A stretch of DNA of 35,565 nt from Mariaggregatimicrobium sp964498785 (GTDB lineage Bacteria > Zhuqueibacterota > Zhuqueibacteria > Thermofontimicrobiales > Thiofontviventaceae): NCBI GenBank assembly GCA_964498785.1, contig CAZCJL010000067.1, positions 1 through 35,565 of the forward strand, read 5' to 3'. This document shows positions 24,740-32,261 of this stretch, in pieces. The notes beneath the pieces were generated by a model. That model searched no databases. It had not been told where the DNA came from and saw only the letters and a program-made list of their open reading frames with translations. Made by a program: the position numbers and the translations under genes. The first letter of the stretch is position 1. Each line of letters opens with the position of its first letter.

Positions 24740-24770
24740 GATTTCCGAAATCTTCAAGATTTCGGAGATC
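24740..24770. repeat. REP-like hairpin between convergent genes
   Basis: GATTTCCGAAATCTT and AGATTTCGGAGATC form a near-perfect hairpin with a two- to three-base loop and no T run. It occupies the gap between the transporter and the convergent serine hydrolase, ending five bases from the latter's stop. It may act as a bidirectional transcription stop or mRNA end stabiliser. The sequence has the look of a dispersed extragenic palindrome. Confidence 0.6.
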
Positions 24771-24775
24771 CGGAG

Positions 24776-26434
24776 TTAATCAATCCGTTTAAAAATGATA
24801 CCCTGAACTCCATATCTGCTTAGTAAAAAACCAGTAACATCCCCATTCTCATTCCGCATAAAAGAAATCTTCGCCCAATTCGCAGCAAATTGATCCGGCT
24901 CGAATTGGGTAAGGTCTGATGACATATCCGAAATCCTTATTTTGAGCGCGCCATTTTCATAAGTGATCTCTGATGTGTTTTCCAATTCGTCATCGAAATA
25001 TTTACCAGTAAAGTCCGAATATTCTCCATCATTCAACGGGATTTCGGTGAATGTTTTATAACGTCCGTAGCTTCCATAAGCACCACTGATTCTTTCCAGT
25101 AAAATCTCTTTTGTGTTGATGGTTTCTGGCTGAATTCTGAGACTGACGTCCCGCTCGTGATTGATCAGCTCTTTTGCTGAGTATGGCGATGGCTCAAAAA
25201 CATATTCCGGTGATTTATTGTATAGGTTATTGTCCTTAAATTTAAATGTGAGATAGCGGCCAAAATCGATACCCACGTATTTTCCGGCACGTTTGCGCTT
25301 TAGCTTTTTTGTGAAAATAGTGGCCGCTATTTCTTTCTTATACTCGTCTGTATTCTGCACCTTCGCAATTTGGTCTGCCAGAAAGATATTCGCAATTCGA
25401 AAACTGGTGTGCTTCGGGCTGTAATCGCCGAGATTGCTCAGGCAAATAATCGAAAAGCGCTGATCCGGAAAAATGACAAAAAACGCGGTATAACCCACGT
25501 ACCAGCCGCTGTGGGAATAGATTTTCAATCCCCTGTATTTATGAACAGCCAGACCGAACGCGTAAGAATGCAGCGCCCCATCATTGAATGTTCCGGGCAT
25601 CGTTATCATTTTAATGATTTCTGCATCCAGTTTGCCATTGAAAAACGCCTGCTCCCATTTGAACATATCTTCAATCGTGGAATAAACGGCGTCGTGACCC
25701 ACTAACTGATTATTCGTCATCCAGTTTATGTATTTGCCGGATTTAACCTGATAACCCGCAGCCCGGTTCGGAATAAACGTGGAATGGCTTGTCTGAATCA
25801 TGGTGCTGTTCATACCGAGCGGCGAAAATATTCGCTCCTTTGCAAATTCATGAAATTTCATCCCGCTGACTTTTTCCACAATCAGAGCCATCAGAGTATA
25901 GGCAGAATTTGAATATTCCATTTTTGTACCGGGCTCAAAATCCAGCGCTTGTTGCCGGGCTAACATGCCCAGCATCATCTCGTGGGTGTACCATTGCGAA
26001 TAGTTGATGCCCATCAGCGGGTACATTGCTTCGGCATCGCGGATGCCACTGGTGTGATGCACCAGATGCCGGATTTTCACAGCGCCGTAAACATCCGCTG
26101 GCAATTCGGGAAAGTATTTCATGAGCGGATCATCCAGCGAAAGTTTATTTTCAAGTGCAAGCATGGCAATGCACGCGGCGGTGAATTGTTTCGACACAGA
26201 TCCCAGTCTGAATACGGTGCGAATGGTATTCGGTACGCCCAGCTCGAGACTGGCCATCCCGTACGCGTTTTGATAAATGATTTCATCATCCTGAATGATT
26301 GCGATTGCAGCGCCTGGCGTATGCGTGGAATTTAATTCCTGAAACATGCTGTCGACTTTTTCAAATCTTTCGTCGGCGAACGAAAGCGTATGTAGAGAAA
26401 GGAGTAAGATTAAAGTGATGTGGTAAATTTTCAT
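24776..26434 (-). CDS. Exported serine beta-lactamase-family hydrolase
   Basis: A 552-aa protein of the beta-lactamase/class C and PBP4-star-like family (pfam Beta-lactamase), exported by a signal peptide ending about residue 20 (LSFA). The nucleophile motif is SVSK (Ser79, Lys82), the second motif is YSN in MEYSNSAYTLM, and the third is HSG in YSHSGWYVGY. Residues from about 370 on form a separate beta-rich C-terminal domain like the DUF3471-type domains in many family members. Substrates are probably peptides or esters, not necessarily beta-lactams. Its ATG overlaps the stop of the 49-aa gene by ATGA, and GAGGA lies upstream. Confidence 0.9.
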   Translation of the reverse strand: MKIYHITLILLLSLHTLSFADERFEKVDSMFQELNSTHTPGAAIAIIQDDEIIYQNAYGMASLELGVPNTIRTVFRLGSVSKQFTAACIAMLALENKLSLDDPLMKYFPELPADVYGAVKIRHLVHHTSGIRDAEAMYPLMGINYSQWYTHEMMLGMLARQQALDFEPGTKMEYSNSAYTLMALIVEKVSGMKFHEFAKERIFSPLGMNSTMIQTSHSTFIPNRAAGYQVKSGKYINWMTNNQLVGHDAVYSTIEDMFKWEQAFFNGKLDAEIIKMITMPGTFNDGALHSYAFGLAVHKYRGLKIYSHSGWYVGYTAFFVIFPDQRFSIICLSNLGDYSPKHTSFRIANIFLADQIAKVQNTDEYKKEIAATIFTKKLKRKRAGKYVGIDFGRYLTFKFKDNNLYNKSPEYVFEPSPYSAKELINHERDVSLRIQPETINTKEILLERISGAYGSYGRYKTFTEIPLNDGEYSDFTGKYFDDELENTSEITYENGALKIRISDMSSDLTQFEPDQFAANWAKISFMRNENGDVTGFLLSRYGVQGIIFKRID

Positions 26435-26580
26435 TTGAATGTTCTTTCCTCAAGCGATTTTAATTTTTTCTGTAATTTTAATAAAGTATCTTTTTCACCT
26501 TCCCACTCAATTAATTCCATATCATCAATTTCATCGTAGAACTCATCTCTGTCTAATTTGCCGTATTTTTTCAAATTCAT
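26431..26580 (-). CDS. Small acidic 49-aa protein
   Basis: A short gene not recognised in any family. It encodes a 49-residue, highly charged protein (start MNLKKYGKLDRDEFYDEID, end LKSLEERTFK) that probably forms a helix with a coiled-coil tail. There is no signal peptide. Both ends use ATGA overlaps: its ATG lies on the stop of the lipoprotein gene and its TGA lies on the ATG of the hydrolase gene, which strongly supports translation. GGTGA lies before the start. A cytoplasmic partner or regulator of the operon products is possible, but this is inference. Confidence 0.75.
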   Translation of the reverse strand: MNLKKYGKLDRDEFYDEIDDMELIEWEGEKDTLLKLQKKLKSLEERTFK

Positions 26581-26882
26581 TTAATTTCACCAGGCATTTT
26601 GGGACGGCTTCTCTTAACGGCGCTGCTGTCGAGAAAGGGCAATGAATCTATCGGATGCGTTTCAATGGTTTTTTCATACGCCAGTTGATCGCGCAGATCG
26701 ATGGCTTGTACGGCAAAAGGAGTGTCCGGATATTTTTCGATAAACGCGTTATACGCCTCGATGGTGTTTGTTTCTTGCGCGGCTTGAAATTCTTTCTCAG
26801 TTTTACTGCACGAGAGAACAAAAAGTGAAACAAGCAAAATTAATGCAACATGAAAAGCTAATTTTCCCGGATTGATATTCAT
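26577..26882 (-). CDS. Small lipoprotein with one TPR-like repeat
   Basis: A 101-aa predicted lipoprotein. The signal ends in LFVLSC with Cys25. The mature part is short and helical, and AAQETNTIEAYNAFIEKYPDTPFAVQA looks like one repeat of a tetratricopeptide-type lipoprotein. The C-terminal 35 residues are polar and proline-containing. AAAGGA precedes the ATG. It is the first gene of an ATGA-coupled set with the 49-aa gene and the serine hydrolase, and lies 47 nt after the broken SprA-module gene. Function unknown. Confidence 0.8.
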   Translation of the reverse strand: MNINPGKLAFHVALILLVSLFVLSCSKTEKEFQAAQETNTIEAYNAFIEKYPDTPFAVQAIDLRDQLAYEKTIETHPIDSLPFLDSSAVKRSRPKMPGEIK

Positions 26883-26929
26883 GATGTGTCCTTTCTTGTT
26901 ACAATATGATTTATGAATTAAATGATAAC

Positions 26930-27918
26930 TTATTCAATAAAATCGATTATTCCAATTCTTATCAACGACTTCTGATGGAATCCATCAATCCATATTCGCA
27001 TTGAAAATGGTTTCCATGGATTTGGCTCTCCAACAATCATAGCAGGATCGCTCAAATCTATTCGGTATGTCGCCCATCCACGATCAGGATTTGAATATAC
27101 CATTAACGAAGTATCCGGACTCTCTTTATCCAGATCTATACTGAATTCATAATAATTGTTCTTAGTATCGAGGCGCCCATTGTTGTTTAAATCTTCTGTA
27201 TCTGGTTTTTTCCCTTGTGTACTTGCGGAGTTGCCTTCTGTTCCATTATTTCCCAAATAATAACATGGAACATCTTCCCAATCGTCATAGCTTGCTGGTT
27301 CATTCCAATCTTGAATATTGTTTTGATTAAGGTCCCAAAAATCAGAGGGATCCTCACCTGCCATACCGTCCAATCCAATATCTTCTCCCGGATCTAACTT
27401 GTTATTTCGTATTCCATCGACCAATTTATCTTCAGAATCCAATCGGTTATTCGGAATAATATCTTCAGAAATTTCTCCCAGATCAATATGCAAGTTGCCA
27501 TAATTGCCTCGGACTGTTATTTCTAAACTATACTGTATCTTGATAAATTCGTGTGATATTTAGATGGTAAATTCATCATAATTCCATTCCATGAATCCGT
27601 CATGACTTCACTTCCTATTGGTGTAAATAATAGATTAAGGACGTGAATGACGGATGATTCATTAGACGAAATCACAAGATCAGGATAGATGTCTTTTATG
27701 AAGACCATTTCGTAAGGATTATACCAATTTAATATGCACCGTGATGAAATATCTTTGTTGTGATTTTCCGGCGTGGAACAAAAATTCCAATCATTCATCA
27801 TGATGGAAATATCAGAAGCAATAGGCGCATTTGCTTGAGTTTTTAAAGGAGATTTTTCATTATTACATGAAGCAAAGCAGAATAGAAAAATTAACGCAGA
27901 GCATAGATTTTTTTTCAT
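26930..27918 (-). pseudogene. Broken lipoprotein made of a SprA-like module
   Basis: Two adjoining frames make one protein of about 330 aa. The first (27918-27523) opens with a lipoprotein signal (FASC, Cys18) and contains LNWYNPYEMVFIKDIYPD. The second (from about 27540 to 26930) has LEITVRGNYGNLHIDLGEI, then SEDIIPNNRLDSEDK, then LDPGEDIGLDGM, NGRLDTKNNYYEFSIDL and IRIGIIDFIE. The order matches the repeated module of SprA, the outer-membrane translocon protein of type IX secretion, yet SprA itself is about 2,000 aa or more. The frames meet at an imperfect 5-bp duplication, ACAGT-ATAGT on the - strand (27527-27536). Removing five bases restores one frame. It is either a real mutation or a sequence error. 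AAGGA precedes the start. Confidence 0.7.
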
Positions 27919-27940
27919 CCTTAAGCCTTTCTATTTTAAT

Positions 27941-28104
27941 TCAATTAAAAATTCCCTTAGTATTTTCTTTGCATTCCTTTGTAATTGTGGATCTTAATCT
28001 GCCGAGGCCGTCATAATAATATGTTGTTTGCCCTTTTTCAAAATCACCAGGACATGGAACCTTAACCGGATCGCTCGCAGTTCGCGTATTGATTTTTTCA
28101 TCAT
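27941..28104 (-). pseudogene. Small YD-repeat-like gene broken at an A6 tract
   Basis: A perfect AGGAGG lies before ATGATG at 28104. The frame starts MMKKS and then continues poorly, but adding one A in the tract after ATGATG gives a 54-aa protein ending at the TGA at 27941-27943. That frame includes DPVKVPCPGDFEKGQTT and YYYDGLGRLRSTI, the latter like a YD (RHS-type) repeat. The stop is 23 nt ahead of the SprA-module gene. The family assignment is weak. A one-base homopolymer error or a true mutation are both possible. Confidence 0.45.
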
Positions 28105-28329
28105 TCCTCCTGAATTATTTGAAGTAAATGTTCACTATAAATCAAAATCCATTTTTGCCTCATTCAACATTAGGGGAAGTGCGCGGAATTTATCGTGTAA
28201 AACCAATGAGGAAAGCAAAACATATATAACAAGATTGATTAATAAATTAAATTAAATAAACATCAAATTGTCAATGAAAAAATTGATTACTCATAATTTT
28301 GGTACTTTAGTAAGATTTACATCTGTTCG

Positions 28330-28490
28330 TTACAGATATTCATTAAGAGTCAGGTAAGATTCTATTTCATGTAAAAATACCTTAGCGTCCTTTAGAATAT
28401 TTTCTGCAGTTTCGCGGTGGAATTGTATAATCTCACCATAGTCATGAGTTTGCTGAAGATCAAATGCGACGTGCAACTTTTTGATAGTTC
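28330..28490 (-). pseudogene. 3' remnant of a HEPN-domain gene
   Basis: About 50 codons remain in frame, without a start: KKLHVAFDLQQTHDYGEIIQ and then FHRETAENILKDAKVFLHEI, ending LNEYL. This matches the last two helices of HEPN proteins (R/QxxxDYG and alternating A-x-x-x-L-x-x-A). The N-terminal helices and the catalytic R-x4-6-H motif are missing; upstream bases are structured and non-coding. Many HEPN proteins form toxin pairs with MNT nucleotidyltransferases, but no partner is found here. Confidence 0.5.
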
Positions 28491-28656
28491 TTTTGGGAGA
28501 CGAGCGAGTTTGTCGCTAAGTCTACTCGACTTGCAGGTTCGCTAAACGTTCGGTGACAAAATAATTAAAGTTAGAACAAGGCGGCTCACTCACTCGTTCG
28601 CTGTGTGCGAAGCGCCGCTGGGTAAAAATTTAGTGTAGTGATTTGTTGGGCGATTT
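28491..28656. other. Structured spacer behind the helicase gene
   Basis: No gene. GCGGC (28581-28585) and GCCGC (28614-28618) enclose TTCGC-TGTGT-GCGAA (28597-28611), a nested hairpin. Left of it are GC-rich words (GAGCGAGTTTGTCGC, CTCGACTTGC) that contrast with the AT-rich rest and may be further repeat units. The position matches the 3' end of the type III operon, so the hairpin may serve as its transcript end. No T run is present. Confidence 0.4.
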
Positions 28657-31236
28657 TCAATTTTCCACCACTTCAAAAAGACTGTGCTTGAATTTGTTCT
28701 CGTCCTGGTTGTTATAAAACGGCACGCCCACGAGTCGATATTTTTGAGTCTTACTTTGCGTTTTAAACTCCAGAGTCTTGCCCTTGAATTTTTCCGTAAT
28801 TTCCTTCAGAAACGCCTGTTTCCATTGATCATGCTCTTTAAGGTGTTTTCCTTTGGGTTCGATAAATATCTGAAAAGTCAGCATACTGCCGTTTTTCTCA
28901 CGCAGAAAAAGCACAAAATCCGGCTCAAACGCCTGACCGTCTGAAAAACTGTATATCTTGAAATGCCGTTCATTCCGCACAAGATAAATGCCGTCATATT
29001 TTTGTTTTAGCGCTTCCATCTGGCGCTCCAGCATTCTGACAAACGCCTTTTCTTCACTGGTGCCATAGTTGGCGTTGAACACGTACCAATCCTTATCCTT
29101 TACAAACGGCTCATCGCCGTCGGCCCGCTCGCTGCCCTCGACCAGCTTGAGCAACTTGTCCCTAAAAACAGCAGACACCGGGTTTAATGTGAATTTTTCC
29201 GTGCCTATGTATTCCGTTATATTTTGACGCAATTCGGTTTCAATTTGCCCAAGCAATCCCTCAAGTCCGTCAAGCTGTGATTTATTGGATAAACGGTATA
29301 TATCTATCGAATCTCCCTGGAAGGTTAATTCCAAACCGCCAAGGTAATCATCCGATTCGATAAATTGACGCATGGACGAAACATGCGGAAAATATTTTTT
29401 TACGTTTTGAAACGTAAAGAACGGATTTTGGGCAATGGCATTATAAACAATATGCTTTGGCATCTCTTTTACGTTGATGTCTTTCCTGCCGCTTTCCGCA
29501 ATCTTCCCGGTATGGTCGTTTCCGGTGAGCAGTGTGTCCGTCATGCCCCGGCCGCTTGCCAGGGTATGTTCAAAATTTTTCTTCATAATTCCCATATCGC
29601 TGAATGATCGGACAGTCTCATAACGATTGACAACCCGCTCATTCAGATAGATGAGACCGCTTTTGTAAAAATCAGTCTGCTTGAAATCCTCTTTCAATTT
29701 AAGCGTTTTGTTGACCTCTCTTTCGTCCATCATGCCTTCTTCGATTAACGCAGTCCGAAGTTCAGCAATGTAACGTGAATCGTTAATGCTGTGATAGTGC
29801 AGTTCTTCCAGTACCCGCATTTCGTGTTCAAGATTTTTGTCATATTTGCGTTGATAACGGCTGTTGCGCTCATCGGTTGAAAAGGGAAAATAGCGGGCGC
29901 CCCGCCCGATCAACTGCGCCTCGGCCATCGTGGTTTTTCCCGGCATGCCTGCCTTTGCATCTCTGGCCGTGTAACAGCGGACAATGTCAAACAGATTTAA
30001 TACATCCCAGCCTTCATTCAATTTTTGCACCGCAAATATCGCCCGTATACGGTTATCCTTGTCCTCCAGCGTATTCAAAAGGATTTGCTGATTTTCTTTT
30101 TCTTTTTCCTCATTGACGGAAATACAGCGGCTTTCATCAAATTCCCGGCGCAGTCGTTCGGCAAGCTGGCCGGCGGTAATCCGGTTCTCATTAAAATAAC
30201 GAAAAGCCCGTTGCACCAGCGGAATGTCCGATTTTTTCTTTATCCGTTCAACATCGTCTTCTGAAAGCTGTTCGATCAGCTTGTGAAAACTGGCCTTGTT
30301 TTCCCGTGATTGGGCAATGGTCTTTTGCGCCTTGAACAAAATGACCGGTTTCAGGTTAATCCGGTGCCTGGCCGCCACTTCCTGTTTATACTGACTCAGG
30401 ATAAGCGCCTGAATGATCCGGTCTTTCTCCTCAAAATCCGCCTGAACGATATAAACGTCTTTGGAATAGCCGTCATTGCGGAACTGGCGCAGGTCATAAC
30501 GGTAAAGAACCTTGCTCATGTATTTATTGGAAATAAAGCTGTTGGCGTAATCCAGCGTAGCCGTGAATTCCAGAAGCAGATTGTCCTCGTTCTGGCGGAA
30601 TATCCGTTCAACCGTGTTTTCCCAGCTTTCAAACATTTCCTGCTGCGCTTTGGTGCGGGTGTTTATATGGTGGGCTTCATCCGACAGCAGCACAATCTTT
30701 TTATCCCTGAAATCTTCGTATGTCAGGGCGTTTTCCTTTTCCGTGGTCAGGTCGGAATGCAGTTTCTGGATGGTGGTAAAACAGATATTGATGTCGTTTT
30801 CATTGGCGCCTTCAAAATTGGCAACCGGCGTGACAGCAACCCGTCGGGCATCAAAGCGGATGTTTTCAGAAAAAAGAAATTTGAAAGACAACGGGTTGAG
30901 AAAATTGTCTTTTGTCTTTTCAATGATGTTGGTAGAGTTGACAAAAAACAGAAAATTCCGGTACCCCTTTTCATAAAGATAAAGAATCAGTCCGGCCATG
31001 ATCAGCGTCTTACCGCTCCCGGTTGCCATGTTGAACAGAAAATGCAGCGGCCACGCCTTGCCCGGAAAATCATTGTCCAGACAGTGAAAGAACCGGACAA
31101 ATGCTTCTTCCTGATAAGGCCGCAGCCCGAATTTGGGATTCAGATTGTCTTTAAGATAATCAGGTATCTCCTTTTTCAGGAACCCCATTTTGGAAACAGC
31201 ATCCAGTTCTTCATATAAAAACTTTTCAGTCATCAT
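28657..31236 (-). CDS. Type III restriction enzyme Res subunit (helicase-nuclease)
   Basis: An 859-aa superfamily 2 helicase-nuclease. Motif I is ATGSGKT (about residue 69-75), motif II is DEAH in LLSDEAHHIN (about 187), motif III is EFTATLDY, and motif VI is QLIGRGARYFPF (about 440). The C-terminal end holds a PD-(D/E)XK nuclease core: FEPDFVLFL (about 772) and FIEPKG (about 791). In type III systems Res acts with Mod, translocates between two unmodified sites and cuts. It starts by a 4-nt overlap with the RhuM gene. Intact by length and motif. GC content looks higher than the core genes, in keeping with transfer. Confidence 0.92.
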   Translation of the reverse strand: MMTEKFLYEELDAVSKMGFLKKEIPDYLKDNLNPKFGLRPYQEEAFVRFFHCLDNDFPGKAWPLHFLFNMATGSGKTLIMAGLILYLYEKGYRNFLFFVNSTNIIEKTKDNFLNPLSFKFLFSENIRFDARRVAVTPVANFEGANENDINICFTTIQKLHSDLTTEKENALTYEDFRDKKIVLLSDEAHHINTRTKAQQEMFESWENTVERIFRQNEDNLLLEFTATLDYANSFISNKYMSKVLYRYDLRQFRNDGYSKDVYIVQADFEEKDRIIQALILSQYKQEVAARHRINLKPVILFKAQKTIAQSRENKASFHKLIEQLSEDDVERIKKKSDIPLVQRAFRYFNENRITAGQLAERLRREFDESRCISVNEEKEKENQQILLNTLEDKDNRIRAIFAVQKLNEGWDVLNLFDIVRCYTARDAKAGMPGKTTMAEAQLIGRGARYFPFSTDERNSRYQRKYDKNLEHEMRVLEELHYHSINDSRYIAELRTALIEEGMMDEREVNKTLKLKEDFKQTDFYKSGLIYLNERVVNRYETVRSFSDMGIMKKNFEHTLASGRGMTDTLLTGNDHTGKIAESGRKDINVKEMPKHIVYNAIAQNPFFTFQNVKKYFPHVSSMRQFIESDDYLGGLELTFQGDSIDIYRLSNKSQLDGLEGLLGQIETELRQNITEYIGTEKFTLNPVSAVFRDKLLKLVEGSERADGDEPFVKDKDWYVFNANYGTSEEKAFVRMLERQMEALKQKYDGIYLVRNERHFKIYSFSDGQAFEPDFVLFLREKNGSMLTFQIFIEPKGKHLKEHDQWKQAFLKEITEKFKGKTLEFKTQSKTQKYRLVGVPFYNNQDENKFKHSLFEVVEN

Positions 31237-32261
31237 TGCCGCCTTTTTGTCGGTTTTTCCCCAGATTCGATCGTTTTCACCATCCTGTCAAAATCGCTTT
31301 GATATGCTTTCAATCGTTCACCGTGGAATTTGTCATATTCCTTTTCCGCCTGTTCTTTGGCCAGTTCGTGCGAGATTTTACCGGCATGCTCCAGAATCTC
31401 CCGTTCATTCAGTTGCAGAAAACCGTGCAATTTCTCAATCCAGTCGTTCATGGTCATGGGGATACGGCGCATGGCCTGGCCTTCGGCAAAAACAAGGTAT
31501 TGCTCGACCAGGTTGTTGAGCACTCGCAGTTCCTCTTCATTGAGATAATTTTTGGCCACGCTCACATCGATCTTGCGCACCTTATCGCCCCGCCAGGATG
31601 TCAACCCCATGTGCGGCTTTTGGCTGTCCGCCCGTTCGTAGATGATTTCTGCCGCCGTTTTACCGGTGACCGCCCAGTGCATTTTGTTCTGCACGGTTTT
31701 AAAGAATTGAATGCTCTTTTCTTCCGTCGGATCATAGTCGATGCTGGTGGCGTAAATGTCGGTGATTTTTTGATAAAAGCGTCGTTCCGAGGTGCGAATA
31801 TCCTGGATACGGCGCAGCAACTCGTCAAAATAGTCAAACGGCTGATCCGGGTTTTTCAACCGCTCATCATCCAGCACAAAGCCCTTCACCAGGTACTCTC
31901 GCAAGCGCCGCGTTGCCCACTGCCGGAAGCGGGTGGCGACATGCGATTTAACCCGGTAACCGACGGAAATAATTATATCCAGATTGTAAAAGTCAACCAG
32001 ACGGCTGACTTCCCGTGGCCCTTCTTTTTGAACTATTCGAAATTTTCGAATAGTTGGATCTGGTGACAGCTCTCCTTCAGCATAGATTTCTTTAATATGA
32101 TAGTTTATTGTATTAACGCCTACCTGGAATAACTCTGCCATTAACTTTTGCGTCAGCCACACGGTTTCATCCTGCAGGCGCACCTCGATTTTGGTTTCGC
32201 CCGATTCGCTCCGATAAATGAGAATTTGCGAGTCCGGCTTGACCGGTAAATTTTCAGCCAT
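31233..32261 (-). CDS. rhuM: RhuM family protein (virulence protein RhuM)
   Basis: A 342-aa RhuM-family protein. The N-terminal part has a helix-turn-helix-like segment (VWLTQKLMAELFQVGVNTIN) and the family core LVDFYNLDIIISVGYRVKS followed by FRQWATRRLREYLVKGFVLD. The end is a charged coiled coil. RhuM was named from Salmonella pathogenicity island 3, but its role is unknown; it is often found near restriction-modification loci. Here it sits inside a type III operon, overlapping mod by 1 nt (TAATG) and res by 4 nt (ATGA), so the three are coupled in translation. Confidence 0.92.
   Translation of the reverse strand: MAENLPVKPDSQILIYRSESGETKIEVRLQDETVWLTQKLMAELFQVGVNTINYHIKEIYAEGELSPDPTIRKFRIVQKEGPREVSRLVDFYNLDIIISVGYRVKSHVATRFRQWATRRLREYLVKGFVLDDERLKNPDQPFDYFDELLRRIQDIRTSERRFYQKITDIYATSIDYDPTEEKSIQFFKTVQNKMHWAVTGKTAAEIIYERADSQKPHMGLTSWRGDKVRKIDVSVAKNYLNEEELRVLNNLVEQYLVFAEGQAMRRIPMTMNDWIEKLHGFLQLNEREILEHAGKISHELAKEQAEKEYDKFHGERLKAYQSDFDRMVKTIESGEKPTKRRQ

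Noticed and set aside
28563..28645. attC-like integron recombination site near the nested hairpin
   Set aside because: The right side ends TTGTTGGGC, but the left side lacks the matching RYYYAAC core, and no integrase or cassette array is present.
30310..31218. Long + strand open frame of 302 codons opposite the helicase gene
   Set aside because: It is antisense to motif-bearing coding sequence of the Res subunit and matches no family; it is a shadow of GC-richer codon usage.
31236..32066. Long + strand open frame of 276 codons opposite rhuM
   Set aside because: It is antisense to a clear RhuM gene and has no ribosome site or recognisable domain.
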